A stretch of DNA of 64,000 nt from Rosistilla oblonga (GCF_007751715.1 NZ_CP036292.1:5215339-5279338); one strand, 5' to 3'; positions 9,772-20,156 are shown, counted from the stretch's first letter. The notes: a model not told the origin generated them from the sequence alone. Program-made: numbers and translations.

Positions 9772-12728
9772 TTCGATAGCAACGCGTCGCGCAAAATCTG
9801 CACCGGATGTTCCGCCTTGCGACCGGTGCCGTCGGCGATCTGATGACGACAACTGGTCCCCGGCGCGGCGATCAGGTTCTCCTCGGGCTCCTTGCGGACC
9901 GTCGGAAACAGCACCAGTTCCCCGATCTGCATCGATAGATCGTAGTGCTCGGTCTCGTAACCAAACGAGCCCGCCATCCCGCAGCACCCCGATGGGATCA
10001 ATCGCACGGTGTAGTTCCGCGGCAATTGAAGCATCCGCACCGTCGGTGCCAGGGATGTCAACGCCTTTTGATGACAGTGACCGTGCAGACGAATCGTCCG
10101 CTTGTCGTCGCGGAAAGCATCCGATTTGATCCGCCCGGCATCCATCTGCTGAGCCAAAAACTCATCGATCATCAGACAGTGTTCGCTCATCTTTGCGGCG
10201 GCATCCCGCAATTCGCCGCGAACCAATTCGGGATATTCGTCGCGGAAGCTGAGCAGCGCCGACGGTTCGACCCCGACCAGCGGAAGGTCTGCGCTGACGC
10301 GATCTTTCAGCAGGCGAACGTTCTCTTCGGCGACGTCGCGAGCCTGCCGCAACAGTCCCTTCGACAACGCCGCGCGTCCGCTCTCGCGATGCTCGGGGAT
10401 CTCGACAGCAAAACCGAGACGCTCCAGCAGTTCGATCGCCGCGATTCCGACAGGCGTATCGTTGTAGTTGGTGAATTCGTCGCAGAAAAACAGCACGCGA
10501 CCGTTTTGTCCGGCGGATGGGTGCGGCGTGTGCGTGGCAAACCAGCGACTCAGGGTCGTGCGATGCATCGTCGGCAGCGAACGCTTGGGAGCAAAACCGG
10601 CGAAGCGTTTGAAGATCCGAGAGGTCACGCGGTTGCGAACGATGAAGTTGAACATCCACGGGGCGTAGGCTGCCAGTTGGCTGTTGCGAGCGAAGTTGGC
10701 GATCAGTTTCGCCCGTCGCGGAACCCCGTGAGCATCGTAATAGCCTTGCTGGAACTCCGCCTTCAGCTTCGCCACGTCGACGTTCGACGGACACTCTCGC
10801 TTGCAGCCCTTGCACGACAGACAAAGATCCATCACCTCGCGGACCTCTTCGCTGTCGAACGGGAACCGCTTGCCATCGGCTGCCGTCAGGACGTGCCGCA
10901 GCATGTTCGCCCGCGCCCGCGTCGTATCCTGTTCGTTGCGAGTCGCCATGTAGCTGGGGCACATCGTTCCGCCGGACAGCTGTGTCTTGCGGCAGTCTCC
11001 CGCACCATTGCACAGCTCCGCCGCTCGCAAGACACCCTCGACACCGCTGAAGTCCAACACGGTTGGAACGTCGGGAGTCGCTTGGCCCGGCTTGTATCGC
11101 AGGCTCGAATTCATCGGCGGCGTGTCGACGATCTTGTTCGGGTTGAAGATGTTCTGCGGATCCCACAACCGTTTGACCTGCCGGATCACTTCGTAGTTCT
11201 TCGGCCCGATCATCTGCTGCAGAAACTCGCCGCGGAGCCGGCCATCGCCATGCTCTCCACTGAGCGAACCGCGGTACTCTTTCACCAAATCGGCGATCTC
11301 TTGCGCGACGTCGCGGAACTGTTGGTTGCCGGCGTCGGTCTTCAAGTTGATGATCGGTCGCAGATGGATCTCGCCCGATCCGGCGTGCGCATAATGCACA
11401 CACTCCAGACCATGTTTGGTTTTCAATCGTCGATTGAACTCGGCGATAAACTCTGGCAGATCCTCGATCGCAACCGCGGTATCTTCGATCACGGCCAGCG
11501 GTTTGGCATCGCCGACGACGTTGCTAAGGATTCCCAATCCCGCTTTCCGCAGATCCCAGACCTTGTTTGTGTCGTCGCCGGTCAAGATGGGAAAGTGGTA
11601 TCCCAAACCGGCAGCTTTCATTTCAGCCACCAATTTATCAGCCGCCGCGACGGCTTGTTCGTCGGTCTCGGCGCGGAACTCGATCGCTAGAATCGCTCCC
11701 GGTGTTCCGTCGACAAAACTCATGTTGGCGCGTTGTTCTATATTCCGCGCCGCACCGCTCAACACAAAGTGATCGACGAGTTCGCACGCGAAGATCGAAT
11801 GTTTGACGGCCAGCAACGTCGCCCGCAGCGATTCGTCGACCGTTTCGAAATGGGGGCACAACAGCGCCGATGCCGGTGGCGGCAACGGCGTGCAGCGAAC
11901 CTTGATCTCGGTAGCGAAGAAGAGCGTCCCCTCGGAACCGGCCAACAGTTTGCAGAAGTCGAACTGTTTGTCGGACGCCGCATCGGCAGGGGCCAACGGG
12001 GCAGCATCCATCAACAGATCGACAGCGTATCCCGTGTTGCGTCGCGGAATCTGCGGCTTGGGAAATTCGCGTTGGATCTCTTCGCGCACCTCCGCTTGGC
12101 TCAACAGATCGCGAATCCCGCGATAGATCTGCGATTCCAACGAATCGTTTTCGGGGGCGCACTTCGCCTGGAACTCTTCGTCGCTGAGCGCGGTAAAGGT
12201 CGCTTCGCTGCCATCGCTCAAGAAGCCACGGACTTCCAACACATGTTCGCGGGTGCTGCCGTAGACGATCGAATTCGATCCACACGAATTGTTGCCAAAC
12301 ATCCCGCCCAACATCGCTCGATTCTGCGTCGATGTCTCGGGACCAAACAGCACGCCGTGCGGTCGCAGCGCCATGTTCAATTCGTTGCGAATCACTCCCG
12401 GTTGCACGCGAGCCCAGCCCGCATCCGCATCGATCTCCAGGATCTTCGTGAAGTGGCGGGAGATGTCGACGACGATTCCCGCCCCGACAACCTGGCCAGC
12501 CAGCGAGGTCCCGGCGGCGCGAGGGATCAGCCCGATCTTGTGTTTTCCGGCGAACAGGATCAAGCGACGGATGTCGGCTTCGGTCGTTGGGATCGCAACG
12601 GCCAGCGGCGTTTCCTGATACAGCGACGCGTCGGTCGAATAGACAGTCCGCGCGACCGCGTCGATCCGCAGCTCTCCGTCCATCTGCGACTGAAGTTCTA
12701 CTAGCGATGACTGAAGATTATCGTGCAT
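9768..12728 (-). CDS. FAD-linked oxidase fused to Fe-S/CCG domain (D-lactate dehydrogenase-like)
   Basis: 986 aa from the ATG at 12728 (MHDNLQSSLV). The N-terminal half is a FAD_binding_4/FAD-oxidase C module: IPRAAGTSLAGQ, ARVQPGVIRNELN, GTLFFATEIKV, and the GlcD-type SGEHGDGRLRGEF. The second half is GlpC-like: a 4Fe-4S motif CLSCKGCKRECP, then heterodisulfide-reductase CCG-type motifs HGHCHQKAL and SGCCGMAGSFG near the C-terminus. This one-chain arrangement resembles the Fe-S D-lactate or 2-hydroxyacid dehydrogenases that pass electrons to quinones. The substrate cannot be fixed from sequence; D-lactate or D-2-hydroxyglutarate are plausible. It is a single gene with no lactate permease nearby. 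Confidence 0.92.
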   Translation of the reverse strand: MHDNLQSSLVELQSQMDGELRIDAVARTVYSTDASLYQETPLAVAIPTTEADIRRLILFAGKHKIGLIPRAAGTSLAGQVVGAGIVVDISRHFTKILEIDADAGWARVQPGVIRNELNMALRPHGVLFGPETSTQNRAMLGGMFGNNSCGSNSIVYGSTREHVLEVRGFLSDGSEATFTALSDEEFQAKCAPENDSLESQIYRGIRDLLSQAEVREEIQREFPKPQIPRRNTGYAVDLLMDAAPLAPADAASDKQFDFCKLLAGSEGTLFFATEIKVRCTPLPPPASALLCPHFETVDESLRATLLAVKHSIFACELVDHFVLSGAARNIEQRANMSFVDGTPGAILAIEFRAETDEQAVAAADKLVAEMKAAGLGYHFPILTGDDTNKVWDLRKAGLGILSNVVGDAKPLAVIEDTAVAIEDLPEFIAEFNRRLKTKHGLECVHYAHAGSGEIHLRPIINLKTDAGNQQFRDVAQEIADLVKEYRGSLSGEHGDGRLRGEFLQQMIGPKNYEVIRQVKRLWDPQNIFNPNKIVDTPPMNSSLRYKPGQATPDVPTVLDFSGVEGVLRAAELCNGAGDCRKTQLSGGTMCPSYMATRNEQDTTRARANMLRHVLTAADGKRFPFDSEEVREVMDLCLSCKGCKRECPSNVDVAKLKAEFQQGYYDAHGVPRRAKLIANFARNSQLAAYAPWMFNFIVRNRVTSRIFKRFAGFAPKRSLPTMHRTTLSRWFATHTPHPSAGQNGRVLFFCDEFTNYNDTPVGIAAIELLERLGFAVEIPEHRESGRAALSKGLLRQARDVAEENVRLLKDRVSADLPLVGVEPSALLSFRDEYPELVRGELRDAAAKMSEHCLMIDEFLAQQMDAGRIKSDAFRDDKRTIRLHGHCHQKALTSLAPTVRMLQLPRNYTVRLIPSGCCGMAGSFGYETEHYDLSMQIGELVLFPTVRKEPEENLIAAPGTSCRHQIADGTGRKAEHPVQILRDALLSN

Positions 12729-12799
12729 AGATTCTCGATCGTCTCTCGCAGGACATCTGCCGCCCTGCATAAATCAGAGGTGTTGTTCCAGTTGCCCTA

Positions 12800-13879
12800 T
12801 CAAACAGTCGCGGCGACACAGATTTCGGTCCGACCGGTCGCCAATTGACGTGCCCGAACGTTGCTGTATCCCCAAGACCGGATCTGATCCAACCAAATCG
12901 GGATATCGGCAGCCCGTTCGTACGAACTCAGCTTAAGCGTCAGCAGCATGCCGACGATCGAAGTATCCCGATGCTGCACGATGTTCTCGACCGTCGTCAG
13001 CGTCTTTTCCGGCTTGACGTTCGAATCGACCAACAACCACCGCGCCTTGGAATAATGATGACGCTTGATGTCGCCGCCACGGGCGCGGAAGTGGCGGTAG
13101 TTTTTGTGTTCCATGATCGATTCGTCCATCTCGGCGGGATCGATTCCGGACACCTGCATACCAAGTTCCAACAGTCGTTGGACCGATCCGCCGGGAGCAC
13201 TACCGATCTCGATCACCTGGTCGCCCTCATGCAACTGAAATCCGCTCCAGGCGATTGCTTCGGAGGTCTTGTAGTAGGCACGCGAGATGACTTCGCGGTC
13301 GCGATTCATCGGGAACGTTCCGCCGGGCCAGCGGTCGACGGCGCTGACGACCTCGTGCCAACCGATCCACCACTGGTTCGATTCGACCATCACCACGTCC
13401 AACACGCGATCGCCGGGACGAGCGATTTGATTCGCCATTGGCGAAGCGATCAGTTCCTGTTGGTGCAGATTGGCCGCCAGAAAATCGGCGACAGCTTCGG
13501 TCAACGGTTCGTTGCCCGGCATAAAACCACGCTCGCCAACGGGCAAGCGGTCGCGGCCCCACAGATGCAACAGATCGGGTTTGGGGAGATTCGACGAACG
13601 CAGCAGTTCGGATAACTGGCTGGCCAACTGATCGGATTCCTCGCCGGCGATCTTACCGATCGACCACGACGCGGTGCGGATGAAGATCCCCTCGGGAAGG
13701 GCATCGTCGGACGCGGCCGCCGAGTTGGCGGCGGGGACCTTTTTGAGCGTTACAAAACCGGGACGCGAAAACGCCAGCCGCCACTTTCGATCATCGAGTT
13801 CCGCTTTGAGAGCCGGTTCGGAACCTTGTTGGCAACAGAGAAAACAGAACGAATTGGGGGCGGGAGGCTGATTGGTCAT
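12800..13879 (-). CDS. RlmM-like 23S rRNA 2'-O-ribose methyltransferase
   Basis: 359 aa, cytosolic. The N-terminal part (~1-110) resembles the THUMP-like region of RlmM (FCFLCCQQGSEPALKAEL). The FtsJ-type Rossmann domain follows: SAM motif VIEIGSAPGGSVQ, acidic DPAEMD, the K-D-K-E-like residues in WLLVDSNVKPE and LLTLKLSSYE, and the RlmM-like ending RARQLATGRTEICV. In E. coli RlmM methylates C2498 of 23S rRNA. The target here is inferred from the family. The start overlaps the previous stop by the four bases ATGA, so translation is coupled to the secreted protein upstream, an odd partnership for an rRNA modifier. Confidence 0.85.
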   Translation of the reverse strand: MTNQPPAPNSFCFLCCQQGSEPALKAELDDRKWRLAFSRPGFVTLKKVPAANSAAASDDALPEGIFIRTASWSIGKIAGEESDQLASQLSELLRSSNLPKPDLLHLWGRDRLPVGERGFMPGNEPLTEAVADFLAANLHQQELIASPMANQIARPGDRVLDVVMVESNQWWIGWHEVVSAVDRWPGGTFPMNRDREVISRAYYKTSEAIAWSGFQLHEGDQVIEIGSAPGGSVQRLLELGMQVSGIDPAEMDESIMEHKNYRHFRARGGDIKRHHYSKARWLLVDSNVKPEKTLTTVENIVQHRDTSIVGMLLTLKLSSYERAADIPIWLDQIRSWGYSNVRARQLATGRTEICVAATV

Positions 13880-14670
13880 TCATTTTGCGCAACCCGAGGG
13901 GTGCGGAATTGTTCGGCGGGTACATCTTGGAAACTTACAAGCATACCACCGATTTGCGATATCAGCGCCCGGTCTTGCACCGACAACATCGGACTAAATT
14001 GATGTTCCGACCGCAGCGTCTCCGTCTGATCGCCGACGGTCGCGCGAACCGTAATTTTGCTAGGCAAAACGTTGCTCTCCGACATCTGCTCGTTCAGAGC
14101 CAGTCGAGCGAAGGGGGCCCCGCGGGGATTTTGGTACATATTCAGCCGCGTCGCCCAGCCGGTGAACTCGTTGTAGATCTGCGAAAGCTGCGGCTGGACG
14201 GCGGGTTGCGTTTCCGCGGTGTACAAAAATCCTGGGAATCCGGCCTGAAAGACCCCCGACTGGGGATCGCCGATCGGCTGCGTGCTGACTCCAATCGCTG
14301 CGGCTTTCCCCGTCTCCTGCGCCTGCTGGCGGAGCGCCGTCATATAACGAACCAGTTCGTCGCAGTTGATCGTGGTCCGCCGCTGGGTCGTCGTATCGAT
14401 CAGCACGATCTTCGATCGGGGGATATCGAAGACGGTGATCTGCGATTTTGCTGGCAATTGAACGTCGTAAGCGACCCCAGCGTCAAACAGGGTCAACGTT
14501 TCGCCAACCAACGACGGCTTGCGGCCATCCGAATATATTTGGGTTTCCGCACGCAGGGTCGGATGTTCGCTCGATTGGGCAGCTAGTGGACCAGCCAAAA
14601 GCAGGCCGCTCAAACAGGCGAACATCAACACCATCGCGGCGTTGCGATGCATGGGTTTTATGGCAAACAT
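13876..14670 (-). CDS. Secreted protein of unknown function
   Basis: 264 aa. The ATG at 14670 is chosen because AAAGGGA lies 6 bases upstream and a clean signal peptide (~1-30, ending GPLAAQ) follows. The mature part contains a beta-rich region (IYSDGRKPSLVGETLTLFDAG; TVFDIPRSKIVLIDT), a Gln-rich middle and a C-terminal helix ending in PRVAQNE. No domain is recognised. It is the first gene of a two-gene unit with the RlmM-like methyltransferase (ATGA overlap). Confidence 0.75.
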   Translation of the reverse strand: MFAIKPMHRNAAMVLMFACLSGLLLAGPLAAQSSEHPTLRAETQIYSDGRKPSLVGETLTLFDAGVAYDVQLPAKSQITVFDIPRSKIVLIDTTTQRRTTINCDELVRYMTALRQQAQETGKAAAIGVSTQPIGDPQSGVFQAGFPGFLYTAETQPAVQPQLSQIYNEFTGWATRLNMYQNPRGAPFARLALNEQMSESNVLPSKITVRATVGDQTETLRSEHQFSPMLSVQDRALISQIGGMLVSFQDVPAEQFRTPRVAQNE

Positions 14671-15029
14671 TGCAATCCCTTTGAAAAAAGTCCCAGTTTT
14701 GCCACTCCGCGCCACTCCCCCGATGGATCGAAGCAACATCGGCTGCGGAGCGTGTAGGCTAGCGGAGGCTAGCAGGAACGCTGGTCGGATACCAGATCGA
14801 AGTCGATTTGATCCTCGCGGGAGACTGGAAAAAACAGCCGGCTTGCGAGAGGGGAGCTGATGCAAAACAGGCAGCTTTCGTATTTAACATGACCTTGACC
14901 GACCGATAGACGAACGATAGAGGTTGAATTGCTCAGATGTTATTACAACATTGAGAGACCGCCCTGCCACCGAATATCTGAGCACCACGAAGGTTTGTTG
15001 CAACCGCAACTTGCTCACGGAGGAAATTC
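14671..15029. other. Divergent intergenic region
   Basis: About 360 bases between divergent genes. No coding evidence. A weak + strand promoter candidate (TTGACC 14895-14900, 17-base spacer, TAGAGG) lies upstream of the gene at 15030. A short inverted repeat GCTAGC..GCTAGC is near 14758-14775. Confidence 0.35.
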
Positions 15030-15491
15030 ATGAGTGGCATGGCTCTACTATTGTTCGCCGGCGTCGTTGTCGCAGGCATCCCCGGCACTCAGTCGGCGGA
15101 CGAACAAGTCGATCTGATCGAACTGAATCACTTTTTTGACGAGCACGGTCGGCACGTGTTCGACCAGGTGATCTTCTACGAGTGGTCGCAGACGCACCAT
15201 CGCTTTCACGTCAAGGCTTGGCGTCTGGTCAAAGACCCGCAACAACTGCCCCAGAAATCGTGGAAGCCGATCGGTTACCGATGCGTCTGGCACGACGATG
15301 GCGTGCTGCGAAAGGTTCGCTCCCCCGCCTATCGCGAGACCTGGTCGCAGGTCGACCCCGAGCGGACCAACCGACAACTGCTGCCGCAGGATCAGCGAAT
15401 TGGTCTGCTGAAACCGGTGATCGGCGAGCCGATTAAACGGCCTGCACCGACGGAGATTGCAATCGCCGAAGAGCGACCAACGCAGCCCTGA
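15030..15491 (+). CDS. Small exported hypothetical protein
   Basis: 153 aa. A strong ribosome site GGAGG (15019-15023) fixes the ATG at 15030. A short hydrophobic N-terminus (~3-22, ending GTQSAD) looks like a signal peptide. The body contains FDEHGRHVFDQVIFYEW, WRLVKDPQQLPQ and YRETWSQVDPE; this kind of short protein with an F-D/Y-E-W core is seen in planctomycetes without known function. It is followed by the nitroreductase gene in the same direction, 135 bases on. Confidence 0.75.
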   Translation: MSGMALLLFAGVVVAGIPGTQSADEQVDLIELNHFFDEHGRHVFDQVIFYEWSQTHHRFHVKAWRLVKDPQQLPQKSWKPIGYRCVWHDDGVLRKVRSPAYRETWSQVDPERTNRQLLPQDQRIGLLKPVIGEPIKRPAPTEIAIAEERPTQP

Positions 15492-15626
15492 GCCGCACGA
15501 AGACGGCGGCGTTGGCGACGATGTTGGTGACGCGGAATGCGTTCGGAGGTTGCTGGCGAAGCGGAGGCTGAGGTACGATCCTTCACAGAATCGTACAGCC
15601 CCAACTTTCCGCAGCAGGCCCCGAAC

Positions 15627-16208
15627 ATGCAGCACGCGTCTATCCATCAATTGATCCGTCAGCGGCGAACCATCAAGCCCGCTCAGATGGACTCGCGACC
15701 GATCCAACGCGACGTGATCCAGACGCTGTTGGAAGATGCCAACTGGGCACCGACCCACGGCCTGACCGAACCGTGGCGATTCACTCTCTTTACGGGAGAT
15801 TCACGCCAGCGATTGGCGAAACTGCTGTCGGAAACCTATCGCGAGATCACACCGCCGGCGGAGTTCAAGCAGAACAAATTCGATAAATTTGCCATCAACC
15901 CGACGCTCGCGCCGCTGGTCGTTGCGATCGGTATGAAGCGGCAACCGAGCAAGAAGATCTCCGAGATCGATGAGATCGCCGCTGTCGCCTGTGCGGTCCA
16001 GAACATCCATCTTTCGGCGACGGCGTTTGGGCTGGGCGGCTTCTGGTCATCCAACGCCGCCGCATGCAGCGATGCGCTCCGCGATTTTGTCGGCTTGGGC
16101 GACGAGGATCGCATGCTCGGTCTGTTTTATCTCGGTTATCCCGCCGCGGATTGGCCGGCGGGAACTCGCAATCCGATCGCCGACAAAGTCCGCTGGGAAA
16201 CCGAATAA
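15627..16208 (+). CDS. Nitroreductase family protein (YdjA-like)
   Basis: 193 aa FMN-dependent oxidoreductase. The ATG at 15627 (MQHASIHQLI) matches the normal short N-terminus of the family. FMN-binding features: the RQRRTIKP segment near residue 10-17, WAPTHGLTEPWRF near 38-50, and AFGLGGFWSSNA then GLFYLGYP in the C-terminal part. Length and motifs fit the minimal YdjA/NfsB-like subfamily. These enzymes reduce nitro compounds or quinones with NAD(P)H; the physiological substrate is unknown. An inverted repeat follows its stop. Confidence 0.9.
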   Translation: MQHASIHQLIRQRRTIKPAQMDSRPIQRDVIQTLLEDANWAPTHGLTEPWRFTLFTGDSRQRLAKLLSETYREITPPAEFKQNKFDKFAINPTLAPLVVAIGMKRQPSKKISEIDEIAAVACAVQNIHLSATAFGLGGFWSSNAAACSDALRDFVGLGDEDRMLGLFYLGYPAADWPAGTRNPIADKVRWETE

Positions 16209-16225
16209 CAGCTGCCGGATCTAGG

Positions 16226-16250
16226 CCGCGCGGTTCTCGAGAACGCGCGG
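16226..16250. terminator. Palindrome between convergent genes, possible terminator
   Basis: CCGCGCG, then the perfect palindrome GTTCTCGAGAAC, then GCGCGG: a near-perfect 25-base inverted repeat 18 bases after the nitroreductase stop and 90 bases from the uppS stop. There is no T tract, so termination is an inference from position. Confidence 0.4.
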
Positions 16251-16339
16251 TCCTCGAGAAACTCAGTGCCCGACGATCGCGACGTTGCCCAATCGAATCT
16301 TCTCGAGCGTTTAAAGAACGCACCGCTCGGTGCGGCGGG

Positions 16340-17101
16340 CTAGCTGGACAGCAAGCCGCCAAAGCGACGCTGGCGGCCCGAGAAATCGTGCAACGCTTGC
16401 ATCAGATCCTCTTCGCGGAAGTCGGGCCAAGAGCGATCGGTCACCCAGAGTTCGGCGTAACTGATCTGCCACAACAGATAGTTGCTGATCCGCATGTCGC
16501 CGCCGGTGCGAATCAACAGATCGGGGTCGGGCAAACCAGCTGTATAGAGATGTTCGGAAACCATCGCTTCGTCGATCGCATCGGGCTGCAATTCACCCTG
16601 CCGCGCCTTGGCGGCCAGCTGGCGCACGGCTTCAACGATTTCAGCTCGCCCGCCGTAATCGACGGCCAGCACCAACTGCATCCCCGTATGCTCGGCACAC
16701 AATTGTTGCGTGATTTCCAGTTCGCGTAGCACTCCGGCGGGCAGACGATCGCGGCGGCCGATCATTTTCAATCGCAGCCCGTTATCGATCAGCGTCCGCC
16801 GCTCCTCGACCAGATATTGCTCCAACAGATGCATTAAAAAATCGAGCTCGACCGGCGGCCGTTTCCAATTTTCGCTGCTGAAGCAATACAGCGTGAGCGC
16901 TTCGATTCCAAGCGCCGCACATTTTTCAGTCGTACGCCGAACCGTGTCGACCCCATGCCGATGCCCTTCGATCCGTGGCAGCCCACGCCGCTGCGCCCAA
17001 CGACCATTGCCATCCATGATGATGGCGACGTGCCGTGGAAGCGAGCTGCCGGTTTCGGCATCGGCGTCGGGCGATGAGGAGGGTTCGGCCTGAGACATCA
17101 C
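16340..17101 (-). CDS. uppS: Isoprenyl (undecaprenyl) diphosphate synthase
   Basis: 253 aa, cytosolic/membrane-associated cis-prenyltransferase. It adds isopentenyl units to farnesyl diphosphate to make the C55 lipid carrier for cell-wall and surface glycan synthesis. Family motifs are intact: HVAIIMDGNGRWA (catalytic Asp, ~27-37), the RRTTEKCAALGI helix, TLYCFSSENW, and the C-terminal substrate motif RTGGDMRISNYLLWQ-SYAEL. The length is normal. It lies 3 bases after purA, so the two are probably one transcript. It is notable because planctomycetes were long thought to lack peptidoglycan. Confidence 0.97.
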   Translation of the reverse strand: MMSQAEPSSSPDADAETGSSLPRHVAIIMDGNGRWAQRRGLPRIEGHRHGVDTVRRTTEKCAALGIEALTLYCFSSENWKRPPVELDFLMHLLEQYLVEERRTLIDNGLRLKMIGRRDRLPAGVLRELEITQQLCAEHTGMQLVLAVDYGGRAEIVEAVRQLAAKARQGELQPDAIDEAMVSEHLYTAGLPDPDLLIRTGGDMRISNYLLWQISYAELWVTDRSWPDFREEDLMQALHDFSGRQRRFGGLLSS

Positions 17102-17104
17102 GGG

Positions 17105-18427
17105 TTAGGCGATCGCCAAGTCCAGCTTTGTTTGCTCTGTAAAGATCGTTTGCGCACGATCGGGACCGACCGAGATGATTCCGACGGGGAATCCGATCAG
17201 CTCTTCGACGCGACGGATATAACGATGTGCTCCCTCGGGGAGATCTTCCAACGACCGCGCGTCGTCGACAGGAATCTTCCAGCCGGGGATCGTTTCGTAA
17301 ACCGGCTTGCAGCGGCGAACTTCTTCCGCGTGGCAAGGGAAGTGTTTGGTCTGCTTGCCATCGATCTCGTAAGCGACGCAGATCTTGATCTCGTCCAGAT
17401 GGCTCAACACGTCCATCATCATCAACGACAATCGCGACACGCCGCTCAACCGCGCCGTGTAACGCAGCGCGACAGCGTCCAACCAACCGCAGCGTCGTGG
17501 TCGCCCGGTGGTCGTGCCGAACTCGTTCCCCAGCTTGCGAATTTTCTCACCGACCTCGTCGTGCAATTCGGTCGGGAATGGTCCGCCGCCGACGCGTGTG
17601 CTGTAGGCTTTGCAAACGCCGACAACTTCGTGAATCCAACGCGGCGGAACACCCGCACCGGCACAGACTCCAACGCCCGAAGCGTTGCTGCTGGTAACAA
17701 ACGGATAGGTCCCGTGGTCGATGTCCAACAGCGCCCCCTGGGCTCCTTCGAACAAGACCTTGCGGTTGGCTTCGCAGGCAGCCAAGACAGGCTCGGTCGT
17801 GTCGCCAGTCAACTCGCGGAGCCGGTCGGCCCAACCGCCAGCGATCGCGGCAACTTTGCTTGGTTCGACGCTAGCCAGTTCATCAGCCGACGCGCCGAGG
17901 CCTTCCAACAGACGGTACTTCTGCGCGGCAACCGCGGCGATTCGCTCGTCGCGATCGGCTTGCATCAGATCGGTCATCCGAACCGCATGCGTCCGGCCGA
18001 CCTTGTCGCGATAACAGGGCCCGATACCACGATTTGTGGTGCCGATCGATTCGTTGCCGACACCGCGATGTTCGTTGATGATCCGGTCTTCGATCATGTG
18101 CCATGGCATGACCAAGTGGGCTCGTTCGCTGATCCGCATATTGTCGGCACAACGGACGCCGCGACCGGCCAGTCCATCGATCTCTTCCAACAGCGTCGTT
18201 GGATTGATCACCACCCCGGGCGTGATCATGTTCTGGACCGCAGGATGCAGGATGCCGCTGGGAATATGATGCAGTTTGTACGTTTCATCGCCGCAAACGA
18301 CGGTGTGGCCCGCATTGGCCCCGCCGGCGTACCGCACGACCATTTCGTAATCTTTGGCCAGCAGATCGACAAGCTTACCCTTGGCTTCATCGCCCCACTG
18401 CAGCCCTATTACACAAGTTCCTGGCAC
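17105..18427 (-). CDS. purA: Adenylosuccinate synthase
   Basis: 440 aa, normal length. It makes adenylosuccinate from IMP, aspartate and GTP in AMP synthesis. The GTG at 18427 (reads [10 protein letters not shown]) is chosen because AAAGGA lies 8 bases upstream and the N-terminus then matches the family; the frame remains open to an ATG at 18484. Motifs: [11 protein letters not shown] (GTP P-loop and catalytic Asp), [11 protein letters not shown] (catalytic His), [34 protein letters not shown] and the [13 protein letters not shown] segment. It is followed directly by uppS. Confidence 0.97.
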   Translation of the reverse strand: MPGTCVIGLQWGDEAKGKLVDLLAKDYEMVVRYAGGANAGHTVVCGDETYKLHHIPSGILHPAVQNMITPGVVINPTTLLEEIDGLAGRGVRCADNMRISERAHLVMPWHMIEDRIINEHRGVGNESIGTTNRGIGPCYRDKVGRTHAVRMTDLMQADRDERIAAVAAQKYRLLEGLGASADELASVEPSKVAAIAGGWADRLRELTGDTTEPVLAACEANRKVLFEGAQGALLDIDHGTYPFVTSSNASGVGVCAGAGVPPRWIHEVVGVCKAYSTRVGGGPFPTELHDEVGEKIRKLGNEFGTTTGRPRRCGWLDAVALRYTARLSGVSRLSLMMMDVLSHLDEIKICVAYEIDGKQTKHFPCHAEEVRRCKPVYETIPGWKIPVDDARSLEDLPEGAHRYIRRVEELIGFPVGIISVGPDRAQTIFTEQTKLDLAIA

Positions 18428-18764
18428 CGAATCGGTCCTTTCCAAAATACAAGTCACCCCGGCGGGCGACGTCAAAATTGCCAAAGCCCACTAGTGTATT
18501 GCCAGACCGACGCAATCACAACGGGCTGCGTCGTGGCGAACGCCAATTCCAGCATCTGCCCCCCATGGGACGCCCTCTAACCGCCAAGAAGCTCGCTACC
18601 GGCTCTTCTTACCCAAACTGGTGGGTCAGCCCCCAAGCGTTGGCGAGGCAGCCCCCCCCGAATCGCCTCCGATTGCGGAAGCCGAAATCTGGGCGCACGG
18701 GGACGTGTGCGCACGAGTTCATCCAATCGGTCGCTGCGGTCGCCAGTCGGCCGAGACGCGTCGG
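18428..18764. other. Intergenic region, nothing recognised
   Basis: About 340 bases between the hslU stop and the purA start. It is GC- and C-rich, with no credible gene, repeat or hairpin terminator seen. The purA promoter should lie here but no clear -35/-10 pair was found. Confidence 0.4.
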
Positions 18765-20156
18765 CTAGAGGATGAATTTGCTGAGGTCTTCGTCTTCGGC
18801 GATCTCGTTGAGTCGCTGTTCAACATAAGCAGCGTCGATCTTGACGGAGCTCTTCCCCAACTCGGGCGCTTCGAAGCTGAGTTCTTCCAGCAAGCGTTCC
18901 ATGATCGTGTACAGCCGGCGAGCCCCGATGTTCTGCGTCGATTGGTTGACCTTAAACGCGTAACGAGCCAGTTGAGCCAGAGCGTCCTGCTGGAATTCGA
19001 TCGTTACCTGTTCGGTCGCCAGGAGCGCTTCGTATTGCCGCGTCAGCGAATTCTTCGGCTCGGTCAAGATCTGCAGGAAATCGTGTTCGGTCAATTCATC
19101 CAGTTCGACACGGATCGGAAACCGGCCCTGCAGTTCGGGCATCAATTCGCTCGGCTTGCCGCGATGGAACGCTCCGGCGGCGATGAACAGGATGTGATCG
19201 GTGCGAACGTAACCGTATCGGGTCTGCACGCTGGTCCCTTCGACGATCGGCAACAGATCGCGCTGCACACCCTGCCGCGAGACGTCAGCGTTTTTGCCGT
19301 CGGTCGCGATCACTTTGTCGATCTCGTCGACAAAGATGATCCCCAGTTCTTCGGCCAACCGAATCGCTTCGGCATTCATCGCCTCGGGGTCCAACAGCGC
19401 TTCGGTCTCTTGCTCCATCAACACCTGACGGGCTTCGTTGACCTTCATCTCGCGACTCTGCGAGCCGCGTGGCATGATCTTTTCGAACATCCCCTGCAGG
19501 TCGATGTCCATGTTCTCCATGCCCATCCCGCCGACAACCATCGGCGCCGACTTGGACTGAGTCGTTACTTCGACCAAGCGTTCTTCCAGCTTTCCCGCTT
19601 GCAGCATCTTCCGCATCTTGTCGCGAGTTCGCTGCAGGCGTTGCTCGGCATCGTCGGCGGTTTCGGTTGCGGACTCCTCTAACGCCTGCGACAGGCTTGG
19701 CAGTTCAGTCGACCCCGGCACCAACAGATCGACCAACCGGTTCTCGACCCGCTGCTCCGCCTCTTCGCGGACCTGATCCTGGAACTTTTCGCGGACCAAG
19801 CCGAGGCCGTTTTCGACAAGCTCGCGAACCATGCTCTCGACATCGCGACCGTAATATCCGACCTCGGTATATTTCGTCGCTTCGACTTTGATAAACGGAG
19901 CGCCGGTCATCCGCGCCAAGCGGCGAGCGATCTCGGTCTTCCCGACTCCGGTCGGGCCGATCATCAAGATGTTCTTGGGAGCGATCTCGCCCTGCATCTC
20001 CTCGCTCAATTGCTGTCGTCGCCAGCGATTCCGCAGCGCCACCGCGACAGCTCGCTTGGCCTGCCGCTGGCCGACGATATAGCGATCCAATTGCTTGACG
20101 GTCTCCGCTGGCGTCAGCTTGCCCAAAGCATCGACTACGTTGTGCGAATCACTCAC
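18765..20156 (-). CDS. hslU: HslU, ATPase subunit of the HslVU protease
   Basis: 463 aa AAA+ unfoldase that feeds substrates to HslV. Features: [22 protein letters not shown] at the N-terminus, Walker [16 protein letters not shown] (~68-82), pore loop GYYGRDVES, a charged intermediate (I) domain ~115-245 with a [10 protein letters not shown] stretch, Walker [27 protein letters not shown]-type sensor region, and the C-terminal tail ending LSKFIL that docks into HslV. Its first four bases overlap the end of hslV. Confidence 0.98.
   Translation of the reverse strand: MSDSHNVVDALGKLTPAETVKQLDRYIVGQRQAKRAVAVALRNRWRRQQLSEEMQGEIAPKNILMIGPTGVGKTEIARRLARMTGAPFIKVEATKYTEVGYYGRDVESMVRELVENGLGLVREKFQDQVREEAEQRVENRLVDLLVPGSTELPSLSQALEESATETADDAEQRLQRTRDKMRKMLQAGKLEERLVEVTTQSKSAPMVVGGMGMENMDIDLQGMFEKIMPRGSQSREMKVNEARQVLMEQETEALLDPEAMNAEAIRLAEELGIIFVDEIDKVIATDGKNADVSRQGVQRDLLPIVEGTSVQTRYGYVRTDHILFIAAGAFHRGKPSELMPELQGRFPIRVELDELTEHDFLQILTEPKNSLTRQYEALLATEQVTIEFQQDALAQLARYAFKVNQSTQNIGARRLYTIMERLLEELSFEAPELGKSSVKIDAAYVEQRLNEIAEDEDLSKFIL

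Noticed and set aside
17132-18580. + strand open frame of 482 codons
   Set aside because: Shadow of purA, which has all family motifs on the minus strand.
18478-18768. 96-codon + strand open frame between hslU and purA
   Set aside because: Low-complexity Arg/Pro-rich, no ribosome site, no recognisable domain; extends over hslU stop.
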